From: Saprospiraceae bacterium
GTDB lineage: Bacteria > Bacteroidota > Bacteroidia > Chitinophagales > Saprospiraceae
Direction of reading: 5' to 3'
DNA length: 64,000 bases
NCBI GenBank assembly: GCA_016712145.1
Contig: JADJRO010000001.1
Location: forward strand, 1,674,001 to 1,738,000
Notes under the pieces: generated by a model
Database searches by the model: none
Told to the model about the DNA's origin: nothing
Seen by the model: only the letters and a program-made list of their open reading frames with translations
Made by a program: the position numbers and the translations under genes
Shown: positions 1 through 7,727 of the stretch, in pieces
Layout of the letters: each line of letters begins with the position of its first letter
Numbering within the stretch: the stretch's first letter is position 1

Positions 1-44
1 GTCTGATTCAAACGGTTTCTAATCATCTTTGTAAAATTTTCTGA

Positions 45-1424
45 ATGAAGCATTTTCTAATTCTGGCAGTTTTTGTGTTTTCGATATTAAATCAGGCAAC
101 TGCACAAAAAAGTTTTAGTCTCAAAGAAGCCATTGAGTATGCAAAAATCAATAATCAACATTTAAACATTCAAAAATTAAATATTAAGGATGTTGAAGGA
201 CAGCTAAAAGAATATTATGCGATTGGTTTGCCCAAACTATCCGGATCCGTTTCCTATAATTACTTTTTAAAATTGCCCACCAGTATATTCCCTAATTTTA
301 TTAGTCCGGCAATCTATGATGTGTTATTTGATGAAAATCTTTTACCTCGACGGGATATTGATGCCGGACCCGGCGTACCTGTGCAATTTGGAACTAAAAA
401 CAATCTGACTGCAGGTTTGGAATTTTCTACTCTCTTGTTTGATGGTTCCTTTTTTGTTGGATTAAAAGCACAACGATTGTATAAAGACCTGATCGTAAAA
501 CAAATCAACCAAACGGAGTCTGAAGTTAAATATCATGTAACCAAAGCGTATTTGGGAGCATTGGCTATTCAGGAAAATTTAAAAATACTGACTAAAAATA
601 TTTCCAATTTACAAAAAGTAAATTCAGATCTGAATGAATTTTATAAATCCGGTTTGATTGAAAAATTAGATGTTGATCGTACCGAATTGTCCCTTCAAAA
701 TCTGAATACGGAAAAAGAAAAATTGCAGCGATTGGCAAACATCACTATTAACGTATTGAAGTTTCAGATAAATTTTCCATATGAACAAGAGCTTACACTC
801 AGTGAAACCCTTAATGACCTGTTGAATACTTCCTATCTGGAAATTATGGATCCGTCCATCCAATTGAATTACAATGCTCGACCAGAATACCCAGTCATTT
901 TACAAGGATTGCAATTGGCAGAAATAAATATCAAACGTTACAAAACGGCTTACCTGCCTTCCTTGTATGGATTTGCAAGTATTCAAGAAAGTTTACAACG
1001 CAATAAATTGTTTGATTCAAAAGACAATGATTGGTTTCCAACAAGTTTAGTAGGACTGAATTTAAGCGTTCCGATTTTTGATGGCTTTGATAAAAAAGGT
1101 AAAATCATCCGTGCGAAAATGTTGTTGGATAAAACGAAATTACAACAAAAAGAATTTGAAAGCGGAGCACAATTGGAATTTGAAAATGCTAGAATTCAAT
1201 ACTTAAATGCCAGTGTAACCATTGAATCCAGAAAGAAAACGGTAACACTTGCGGAAAGTATTTACAATTCTTCCAAAATAAAATTTAAAGAAGGGGTTGG
1301 TTCCAGTTTAGAATTAAGTAATGCTGAACGGGATCTCTACCAGGCTCAAGCTAATTTACTGGATGCACAAATTAATTTGATCCAGGCGAAAGTAGATTTG
1401 GATAAGAGCATGGGAAGGATATAG
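45..1424 (+). CDS. TolC family outer membrane efflux protein
   Basis: Outer membrane factor of a tripartite export system: a trimeric channel-tunnel that takes substrate from an inner-membrane pump through a periplasmic adaptor. The 459-residue length is normal for the family. A Sec signal peptide (residues 1-20, ending ATA-Q) is followed by two long alpha-helical segments rich in Leu, Gln and Lys, each with beta-strand insertions (around 75-150 and 310-350), which is the duplicated TolC layout. The C-terminal helix has the usual GxGSSLELSNAERDL-type sequence. No pump or adaptor gene is visible, so its partners probably lie upstream, outside the window. The substrate cannot be told from this sequence. 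Family assignment is firm. Confidence 0.9.
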   Translation: MKHFLILAVFVFSILNQATAQKSFSLKEAIEYAKINNQHLNIQKLNIKDVEGQLKEYYAIGLPKLSGSVSYNYFLKLPTSIFPNFISPAIYDVLFDENLLPRRDIDAGPGVPVQFGTKNNLTAGLEFSTLLFDGSFFVGLKAQRLYKDLIVKQINQTESEVKYHVTKAYLGALAIQENLKILTKNISNLQKVNSDLNEFYKSGLIEKLDVDRTELSLQNLNTEKEKLQRLANITINVLKFQINFPYEQELTLSETLNDLLNTSYLEIMDPSIQLNYNARPEYPVILQGLQLAEINIKRYKTAYLPSLYGFASIQESLQRNKLFDSKDNDWFPTSLVGLNLSVPIFDGFDKKGKIIRAKMLLDKTKLQQKEFESGAQLEFENARIQYLNASVTIESRKKTVTLAESIYNSSKIKFKEGVGSSLELSNAERDLYQAQANLLDAQINLIQAKVDLDKSMGRI

Positions 1425-1580
1425 TCAATTACGAATTACAAATTACGAATTACGAATGGAGGAATCAATTACGAATTGGGAATTGGGATTCGATTAAAAA
1501 TGTAGTATAAAAAATAATTTTTTATACTACATTTATTAAATCATTTGTAATTTGTAATTCGTAATTCGTAATTCGTAATT
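1425..1580. repeat. Nested palindrome made of 'attacgaattac' repeats
   Basis: After the TolC-family stop codon there is a run of direct repeats of the type caattacgaattacaaatta (1425-1457). The reverse-complement run lies at 1541-1580. Between them sits a perfect 17-bp inverted repeat with a 3-base loop (arms 1498-1514 and 1518-1534, core tgtagtataaaaaa). The whole segment can fold as one long cruciform or RNA hairpin. The inner hairpin ends in T-rich sequence and might terminate transcription from the TolC-family gene, but it has no GC-rich stem. A related palindrome follows pdxH. Confidence 0.8.
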
Positions 1581-1588
1581 TATTTAAC

Positions 1589-2212
1589 ATGGATCCTTTA
1601 CGCAAAGAATACAAACATTCGACATTAGAATTTAATCAGTTGTTATTGGATCCGGTGGATCAGTTTGCCAGTTGGTTTGAAGAAGTTTTAAAAAACCAGT
1701 TGCCGGATGGGAATGCGATGATCTTATCAACAGTATCTGATCGAGGACGTCCTTCCTCTCGGGTTGTTTTACTTAAAAATGTAGAAAACGGTCATTTTTA
1801 CTTTTTTACCAATTATAACAGTCGAAAAGGAAAGCAACTAGCTCAAAATCCCAATGCCTGTTTATTGTTTTTTTGGAAAGAGTTTGAACGTCAGGTTCGT
1901 ATCGAAGGCATGATTGAAAAAATCAGTTCGGAGGAATCTGAAATTTACTTTAAGTCGCGTCCATTTTTTAGTCAGATTGGAGCCATTGTATCTCCTCAAA
2001 GTCAATTGATCCAACACCGGGATGAATTGGAAATGGCGATTAAATTTTTTGAAGAAAATCCAGATAAAGTGCAACGTCCCGAACATTGGGGCGGGTATAA
2101 ATTAATCCCTGATTATTTTGAATTTTGGCAAGGCAGAGAAAATCGTTTGCACGATCGATTTCAATACAGCCTTGAGGGTGGACTTTGGACGATTGCATGT
2201 TTGGCACCTTGA
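1589..2212 (+). CDS. pdxH: Pyridoxamine 5'-phosphate oxidase
   Basis: FMN-dependent enzyme that oxidises pyridoxamine or pyridoxine 5'-phosphate to pyridoxal 5'-phosphate, the last step of vitamin B6 coenzyme synthesis and salvage; cytosolic homodimer. At 207 residues it has the normal family length. Family hallmarks are present: MDPLRKEY at the N terminus, the FMN-binding stretch SSRVVLLKNV then FFTNYNSRKGKQL, the substrate-binding SRPFFSQIGA segment, and the C-terminal PDYFEFWQGRENRLHDR signature. The ATG at 1589 gives the canonical N terminus. It stands alone between two palindromic repeat clusters, so it is probably transcribed on its own. Confidence 0.96.
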   Translation: MDPLRKEYKHSTLEFNQLLLDPVDQFASWFEEVLKNQLPDGNAMILSTVSDRGRPSSRVVLLKNVENGHFYFFTNYNSRKGKQLAQNPNACLLFFWKEFERQVRIEGMIEKISSEESEIYFKSRPFFSQIGAIVSPQSQLIQHRDELEMAIKFFEENPDKVQRPEHWGGYKLIPDYFEFWQGRENRLHDRFQYSLEGGLWTIACLAP

Positions 2213-2213
2213 A

Positions 2214-2300
2214 ATCAATTACGAATTACAAATTACGGATTACAAATTTAAAGCTATTAAAAACTGAAATTTTCAATTCGTAATTTGTAAATCGTAATTG
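2214..2300. repeat. Second 'attacgaattac' palindrome downstream of pdxH
   Basis: The run aatcaattacgaattacaaa and its continuation (2214-2247) is mirrored by a reverse-complement run ending tcgtaattg at about 2273-2300, with a short AT-rich spacer. It belongs to the same repeat family as 1425-1580, so pdxH is bracketed by both. It may serve as a transcription stop or be a miniature dispersed repeat; no coding potential is seen. Confidence 0.7.
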
Positions 2301-2430
2301 AATCTTGTCATTTTGTCTTAAATAATTGGCCTTTTTGTCATTTAATTCGGCCTTAACTCGTATGGCACGGCTGTTGACTATAAAATTAAACTGCCTTTCG
2401 AGTTTAATAAATAACAACGAATTATACATT

Positions 2431-4848
2431 ATGAATTTTAATAATATAATATTTGATTCAAAACTGCAAGAAGATGAAGAGTTACTTCCCTTTGTTGCAG
2501 TTGCGGAAGATGAAGAACCGGTACGAGAAGATAAATATGGCGATGTCTTGCCGGTAATGCCCTTAAAAAATACGGTCTTGTTTCCTGGAGTGATCATTCC
2601 GATCACAGTAGGAAGAGATAAATCCATTCGTGCATTGGCAAAATCCCAAGAAACTGATAAATACATAGCTGTATTAACCCAACTCGATCATCGGACAGAA
2701 GATCCTGGATTTAAGGACTTATATCAAACAGGAACGGTTGCGCGCATTGTGAAACTGCTTAAAATGCCGGATGGTGGACAAACTGTTATTCTTCAGGGTC
2801 GGAAACGCATTCAGATTAGCGAATGGACCAAAGAAGAACCCTACCTGGAAGCGCGCATTGCAAAAAAAGAACATACCGCTAGTTCGAAAGATCTGGAATA
2901 TCAAGCGATGATCAGTTCGATTCAGGAAAAATCTCGTAAAATTATCGAACTATCTCCACAGATACCCAATGAAGCGCAACTGCTTTTAAAGAATATCAAC
3001 AACGATCGGTTTTTATTGCATTTTATTTCTTCCAATCTCAACATTCCAATCGAACAAAAACAAGAGTTGTTGGAAATGGATGACTTACATAAAAAAGCTG
3101 AAACCTTGATGGTTTACTTAAATAATGAAATGCAATTGTTGGAAGTCAAAGACCAGATTGAATCCAAAGTACGCACAGATTTAGAAAAGCAACAACGGGA
3201 TTATTATTTAAATCAACAATTAAAAACAATTCAAGAAGAGCTTGGTCAAGATCCACAAGAACAAGACATAGAAGAATTAAACAGAAAGGCATCTGAAAAA
3301 AAATGGACTAAACAAGTCAGAGATCATTATGACAAAGAAGTTGCAAAATTAAAACGGATGAATCCCCAGGTTGCCGAATATTCGGTGCAAATGAATTATT
3401 TGGATTTATTGGTTGACCTTCCCTGGGATGATTACACTACTGATAATTATGATTTAAAAAAGAGCAAGGAAATCTTAGATGCCGATCATAAAGGATTGGA
3501 AAAAGTTAAACAACGGGTCATCGAACATTTAGCAGTTCTAAAATTAAAAGGAGATATGAAATCTCCGATTTTGTGTCTGGTTGGTCCACCGGGAGTTGGT
3601 AAAACTTCTTTGGGAAAATCAATTGCAAAAGCTTTGGATCGAAAATTCATTCGCATGTCATTAGGTGGTTTGCACGATGAATCTGAAATTCGAGGACATC
3701 GAAAAACATATATCGGTGCCATGCCGGGTCGAATCATTCAATCCATTCGGAAAGCAGGTTCGGCAAATCCTGTTTTTATTTTAGATGAAATTGATAAGGT
3801 TGGAAAAGATTTTAGAGGAGACCCATCTTCTGCTTTATTGGAAGTGTTGGATCCCGAACAAAATTCCAGTTTCCATGATAACTATCTGGACTTAGAATTT
3901 GACTTGTCAAAAGTATTGTTTATTGCAACGGCTAATTCATTGAGTACTATCCAACCCGCTTTAATGGATCGCATGGAAATTATAGAACTTCAGGGCTATA
4001 GTACCGAAGAAAAAATAGAAATTGCTAAAGATCATTTGATTCCACAACAATTGAGCGATCATGGACTCAAAGCAAATCAGGTTAAATTAAGTGATGAGGT
4101 GTTGGAACGCGTTATACAGGAATACACCCGGGAATCCGGTGTGCGTGGACTCAACAGGCAATTGGCATCCTTGATGCGCAAAGCTGCAAGTACCATTGCG
4201 ATGGATAAAAAGAAAAATGTTACGATTAAAAAAGAAGGGCTGAAAGAAATCCTCGGCATACCTCGATTCAGTAACGATAATTATCAAGAGAATCTGCCAT
4301 CCGGTGTGGCAATTGGACTGGCATGGACCCGTGTTGGAGGTGATATCTTATATATCGAAACGAGTATCTCAAAGGGTAAAGGTAAAATGGTGCTGACTGG
4401 AAATCTCGGTGATGTAATGAAAGAATCTGCCAGCACTGCGCTGAGTTTTATTAAAGCGCATGCAGAAGAATTGCAAATTGAAACTGACTTTTTTGAAAAT
4501 TATGATTTTCATATCCACGTTCCGGAAGGTGCGATTCCTAAAGATGGCCCTTCAGCTGGTATCACCATGTTGAGTTCAATTTGTTCTGCAATTAAAAAGA
4601 AACCGATCAAATCTTTTTTAGCAATGACCGGAGAAATTACTTTGCGTGGAAAGGTATTACCAGTTGGTGGAATCAAGGAAAAAGTATTGGCTGCAAAACG
4701 AGCTGGTATTAAAACCATCATATTGTGTGCTGAAAACAAAGCAAATATAGAAGAGGTAAATCCTCAACATCTGCAAGGTTTAGATTTTGTTTATGTTAAA
4801 GATATGAATGAAGTGTTGCAGCATACTTTGAATATTGGAATGTTTTAG
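2431..4848 (+). CDS. lon: Endopeptidase La (ATP-dependent Lon protease)
   Basis: Cytosolic AAA+ serine protease that degrades misfolded and regulatory proteins. The 805-residue product has the full LonA architecture. The N-terminal substrate domain starts around LPVMPLKNTVLFPGV, a coiled-coil segment lies near residues 240-310, the AAA+ module has Walker A GPPGVGKTS (about 385-393) and Walker B FILDEIDK, and the protease domain has PKDGPSAG with catalytic Ser708 and the paired Lys near residue 751 (GGIKEKVLAA). The ATG at 2431 is chosen; an in-frame TTG at 2326 would add 35 residues that look untranslated. An octamer repeat follows the stop codon. Confidence 0.97.
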   Translation: MNFNNIIFDSKLQEDEELLPFVAVAEDEEPVREDKYGDVLPVMPLKNTVLFPGVIIPITVGRDKSIRALAKSQETDKYIAVLTQLDHRTEDPGFKDLYQTGTVARIVKLLKMPDGGQTVILQGRKRIQISEWTKEEPYLEARIAKKEHTASSKDLEYQAMISSIQEKSRKIIELSPQIPNEAQLLLKNINNDRFLLHFISSNLNIPIEQKQELLEMDDLHKKAETLMVYLNNEMQLLEVKDQIESKVRTDLEKQQRDYYLNQQLKTIQEELGQDPQEQDIEELNRKASEKKWTKQVRDHYDKEVAKLKRMNPQVAEYSVQMNYLDLLVDLPWDDYTTDNYDLKKSKEILDADHKGLEKVKQRVIEHLAVLKLKGDMKSPILCLVGPPGVGKTSLGKSIAKALDRKFIRMSLGGLHDESEIRGHRKTYIGAMPGRIIQSIRKAGSANPVFILDEIDKVGKDFRGDPSSALLEVLDPEQNSSFHDNYLDLEFDLSKVLFIATANSLSTIQPALMDRMEIIELQGYSTEEKIEIAKDHLIPQQLSDHGLKANQVKLSDEVLERVIQEYTRESGVRGLNRQLASLMRKAASTIAMDKKKNVTIKKEGLKEILGIPRFSNDNYQENLPSGVAIGLAWTRVGGDILYIETSISKGKGKMVLTGNLGDVMKESASTALSFIKAHAEELQIETDFFENYDFHIHVPEGAIPKDGPSAGITMLSSICSAIKKKPIKSFLAMTGEITLRGKVLPVGGIKEKVLAAKRAGIKTIILCAENKANIEEVNPQHLQGLDFVYVKDMNEVLQHTLNIGMF

Positions 4849-4857
4849 TCGGAAAAG

Positions 4858-5060
4858 GTCTGGAGGTCTGAACGACTGAACGACTGAACGACTGAACGAC
4901 TGGAGGTCTGGACGACTGGACGGCTGGACGACTGGAGGTCTGGACGACTGGACGACTAGAGGACTGGAGGATGGACTGTACGATTGGAGGTCTGGACGAC
5001 TGAACGACTGGAGGTCTGGACGACTGGAGGTCTGGACGGCTGGACGGCTGAAAGGTGGAC
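4858..5060. repeat. Octanucleotide tandem repeat (CTGGACGA / CTGGAGGT)
   Basis: About 24 back-to-back degenerate 8-bp units run from just after the lon stop codon. The first clear block is ctgaacga repeated four times; later units are mainly ctggacga, ctggacgg and ctggaggt. The 8-bp period is not a multiple of three and all frames are broken, so it is not coding. The rest of the gene-free stretch up to 5150 (aaatgatttatg onward) shows no recognisable feature. Confidence 0.85.
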
Positions 5061-5150
5061 CTAAATGATTTATGTTTTTTCGGGGGCCTGTAAAACTGAA
5101 AAATTCTATTTATCCCTTACATTCCATAAAATTTGGCCATGTGCCTGGAA

Positions 5151-5504
5151 CTAACATTTCATACTCCTAACCAGAGCAAATAAAACATGTTCAACTCTTT
5201 GAAACTTTTCATCACATGATTGAAAATCTTTAAGTTCAAGGTAATTAAGTCTAGATGCAAGATTCATTTGATATCTAGATTCTTTTAATGAAGCGAAGGC
5301 TATTTCAAGAAATCTATAATATTCTTTTTGGCTATTTCTGTAGTTTCCTTCGACAATATTTGATGGCACAGAAATAATAGCCCGTCTTATTTGAGAAGTC
5401 AAGCCATATAGTTCAAACTTTGGAAACTGGCTGGTCAGTCTATAAACTTCCAATACTAAATCATCGGACAAATTAAATGCATCAAGTTTTGTGTAATCTC
5501 TCAT
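5151..5504 (-). CDS. Four helix bundle protein (23S rRNA-intervening-sequence protein family)
   Basis: 117-residue helical protein of the widespread family first met in 23S rRNA intervening sequences and related in fold to the Avd accessory protein of diversity-generating retroelements. Visible hallmarks are the N-terminal YTKLDAFNLSDDLVLEVYRL, the central GLTSQIRRAIISVPSNIVEG and the helix YYRFLEIAFASLKESRYQM. Biochemical function is unknown for stand-alone members. No rRNA, reverse transcriptase or variable repeat is present, so this is an orphan copy. It is flanked on both sides by octamer repeats in opposite orientation, which suggests an insertable cassette. The start is the ATG at 5502-5504. 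Confidence 0.9.
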   Translation of the reverse strand: MRDYTKLDAFNLSDDLVLEVYRLTSQFPKFELYGLTSQIRRAIISVPSNIVEGNYRNSQKEYYRFLEIAFASLKESRYQMNLASRLNYLELKDFQSCDEKFQRVEHVLFALVRSMKC

Positions 5505-5531
5505 AGTATTAATTATTAGGTGTTAAATATT

Positions 5532-5539
5532 CAAATTTA
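5532..5539 (-). promoter_or_regulatory. Candidate -7 box TAAATTTG of the four helix bundle gene
   Basis: Read on the minus strand, the octamer matches the Bacteroidota TAnnTTTG element and lies 27 bases before the start codon. No convincing TTG at -33 is seen, so this is only a candidate. Confidence 0.35.
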
Positions 5540-5640
5540 ATAAATCCTTTGAATTTACTTATATTCAAAATTTTGACTACTATTTTGTATTCACTTTGAA
5601 ACCTACTTTCATATAGTTTTTTAACACTTAAGATCTTTAT

Positions 5641-5682
5641 CTGTCCAGATTTCCAGACCCCCAGTCCTTCAGACCTTCAGTC
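5641..5682. repeat. Octamer repeat, inverted relative to 4858-5060
   Basis: Five degenerate octamers (tccagatt, tccagacc, cccagtcc, ttcagacc, ttcagtcg) are the reverse complement of the CTGGAGGT/CTGGACGA family downstream of lon. The two blocks therefore form inverted flanks around the four helix bundle gene. Confidence 0.7.
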
Positions 5683-5690
5683 GTCAATTT

Positions 5691-5727
5691 AAAAAAAAGA
5701 GCCTGCTCCAATAAATTGAAGCAGGCC
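5691..5727 (-). terminator. Rho-independent terminator of the giant surface-protein locus
   Basis: On the minus strand a 7-bp GC-rich stem GCCTGCT/AGCAGGC (5720-5726 with 5701-5707) encloses a 12-base loop. It is followed within two bases by eight T residues (plus-strand A run 5691-5698). It begins about 25 bases after the giant gene's stop codon. Confidence 0.85.
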
Positions 5728-5750
5728 CTTTCATCTTGTTCTATATTTTT

Positions 5751-7727
5751 TTACCTCGAAACGGTAAACTTCTTGTTAATTACACCTGACACCGTTTTGA
5801 TTTGTAATACATATTGACCTTGAATCAAATTGGCGGTACTTAAAAGTTCGCTGTATTTACCTTTAGTTTTGTATTCACTAAAAGGAGCATACAAGACCGT
5901 TTTTCCATTCTGATCAAATACTCTTACATCCAATTCAGTATCCTGTGGTATCCAGAGTTCAACTTTCAATAAGTCATTTACCGGATTTGGATAGATGAAT
6001 ACATTTAATTCATCTTCTGTGGTTACGCGGATTGAAATGATCTTACTGTAAGTAAATCTGCCATTCTTATCAAATTGTTTCAAGCGATAATAGTAAACAC
6101 CTGATTGCGTCACATCAAAATCATCAAAGTTGTATTCATGTGAAGTCAATGTCATGTCGCTGTTAGCTTCCACTTGTCCGATTTCTTTGAAGTCAGTTTC
6201 GGATTCATGTCTTCTTTCTACAACAAAGTGATCTGTATTGATATCTACCCGGGTCGTCCAATCCAATTCAGTAAAGCTGCCATTGTAGTTTCCATCAAAA
6301 CTTAACCATTCAACGGCAAGTACTTGAGATACTACACCCGCATCAATAGTCGGTCTTACTTCACCACTTTGAATTCTATACATTTGGGTACTACCGTATC
6401 CGAATGTTCCATCTACATCGCTATCTACTTCATCAAAACCAGCGTGAGGTCTTGTAAAGCCATAGCTTGTTCCTGGCAATTCAAATTTAACATAGTAGTC
6501 TCCTTGAATCATACCATCCAAAGTAAATTGTCCATCAGTACCAGTTAAGCCTTCACTTACCATCGTTCCAGTACTCTTATAGGCTGCTACTTTTACACCG
6601 GATAATGGTGCTTCACCCTGATCCTGGATTCCGTTGAAGTTTTGGTCAACCCAAACACGGTCCCCTACGATCGATTTAACCTGGAATCCACCACCATATC
6701 CACAAACCATATCTCCACTCACTACAGTAAACTTCTTCGTGGTGTTGACACCATTTTCGTGAGAGATATCGCTGTCTTTATTTGGATTCGTTCCTTTGTA
6801 TGGTTCACTGGCACCTAAATGTCCAGGTCTTTCAAAACGTATATAGTACGTACCTGGTCTCAGACAAGCTGCTTTAAAGTAACCATCATCAGAAGGTGTA
6901 CCTGGTTTTACACTGGTAGTTAAGGTAGAAACCGTTGCACCACTGATTGCATCGATGATATAAACACGCAATCCGTTAATTCCTTTTTCTGCTGCATCGT
7001 AAATACCATCCATATCGAAATCATACCAAACATCACCACATACCATAATGCATCTGTAGAAACCAGCATCCACTGTTGTATCATCTTCATCCGGTGATAA
7101 GTGCGTGGTAGCAGTTGTACCTGGTCCATTGCTATTATCTACATCACTATCCTTAAAATCTGTAGTCGAATTAGGAAGTGTCAACACAAATCCAGCCGGA
7201 GCTTCAAACTTAAGATAATAATCTTGAGGTAATAAGTCTTTTAATATCCAGTATCCTGTCGCATCTGTAACCGTATTCTTCACAGGTAATTTAGTAACTG
7301 CATTGTACACTGTTACAACAACACCTTGAATACCTCCTTCACCCGGATCCTGAATTCCATCTCCATCTTTATCATCCCAAACAAAGTCAGAGAAGGAACC
7401 TAATTTAACCAAACCAGCATCGTAAGTTGAATCTCTCTTACCTGGTTGGATGGTCAAGCATGGACCAACTCCATTTGCATCTACATCACTATCTTTTGTA
7501 TCATCACCACCCTGATTTTGGAATGTAAATCCATAACCTGGAGGAACTAATGCAAAGTCATATTTCACGAAGTATGATTTCAATGGTAATAAGAAATCAA
7601 ACAAATACATACCGCTTGCATCTGTTGTGTCCTTTTTAACCAGAGCTAATGTGCTGCAATCGTATAAGTTAGCGATTACATTTGGTAATCCTGGTTCGCC
7701 TGGATCTTGAATACCATCTCCATCCAA
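5751..7727 (-). CDS. Giant surface protein, segment 4 (C-terminal): SdrD-B repeats, FN3-like region, T9SS sorting domain
   Basis: This 658-codon frame is the C-terminal end of the giant protein; it has no native start (the first codon is an internal TTG). Four SdrD-B-like repeats with GIQDPGE or related DxDxDG Ca-binding loops (about residues 1-115, 115-228, 230-350 and 353-467) form a stiff stalk. An FN3-like region follows (about 470-575). The T9SS type A sorting domain is at about 580-658, with the IYPNPVNDLLKVEL start, DQNGK turn and a basic tail FTVSR. T9SS cargo carries this domain for transport across the outer membrane and anchoring. The frame joins the upstream segment at a 4-base C run, 7733-7736; one extra base there restores GDRVGDDLDGDGIQD. 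Confidence 0.88.
   Translation of the reverse strand: MDGDGIQDPGEPGLPNVIANLYDCSTLALVKKDTTDASGMYLFDFLLPLKSYFVKYDFALVPPGYGFTFQNQGGDDTKDSDVDANGVGPCLTIQPGKRDSTYDAGLVKLGSFSDFVWDDKDGDGIQDPGEGGIQGVVVTVYNAVTKLPVKNTVTDATGYWILKDLLPQDYYLKFEAPAGFVLTLPNSTTDFKDSDVDNSNGPGTTATTHLSPDEDDTTVDAGFYRCIMVCGDVWYDFDMDGIYDAAEKGINGLRVYIIDAISGATVSTLTTSVKPGTPSDDGYFKAACLRPGTYYIRFERPGHLGASEPYKGTNPNKDSDISHENGVNTTKKFTVVSGDMVCGYGGGFQVKSIVGDRVWVDQNFNGIQDQGEAPLSGVKVAAYKSTGTMVSEGLTGTDGQFTLDGMIQGDYYVKFELPGTSYGFTRPHAGFDEVDSDVDGTFGYGSTQMYRIQSGEVRPTIDAGVVSQVLAVEWLSFDGNYNGSFTELDWTTRVDINTDHFVVERRHESETDFKEIGQVEANSDMTLTSHEYNFDDFDVTQSGVYYYRLKQFDKNGRFTYSKIISIRVTTEDELNVFIYPNPVNDLLKVELWIPQDTELDVRVFDQNGKTVLYAPFSEYKTKGKYSELLSTANLIQGQYVLQIKTVSGVINKKFTVSR

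Noticed and set aside
4858..5060. Possible CRISPR array downstream of lon
   Set aside because: The repeat is an 8-bp unit placed back to back without unique spacers, and no cas gene is present.
5151..5504. Four helix bundle gene as part of an rRNA intervening sequence or a diversity-generating retroelement
   Set aside because: No rRNA gene, reverse transcriptase, template repeat or variable repeat is found near it.
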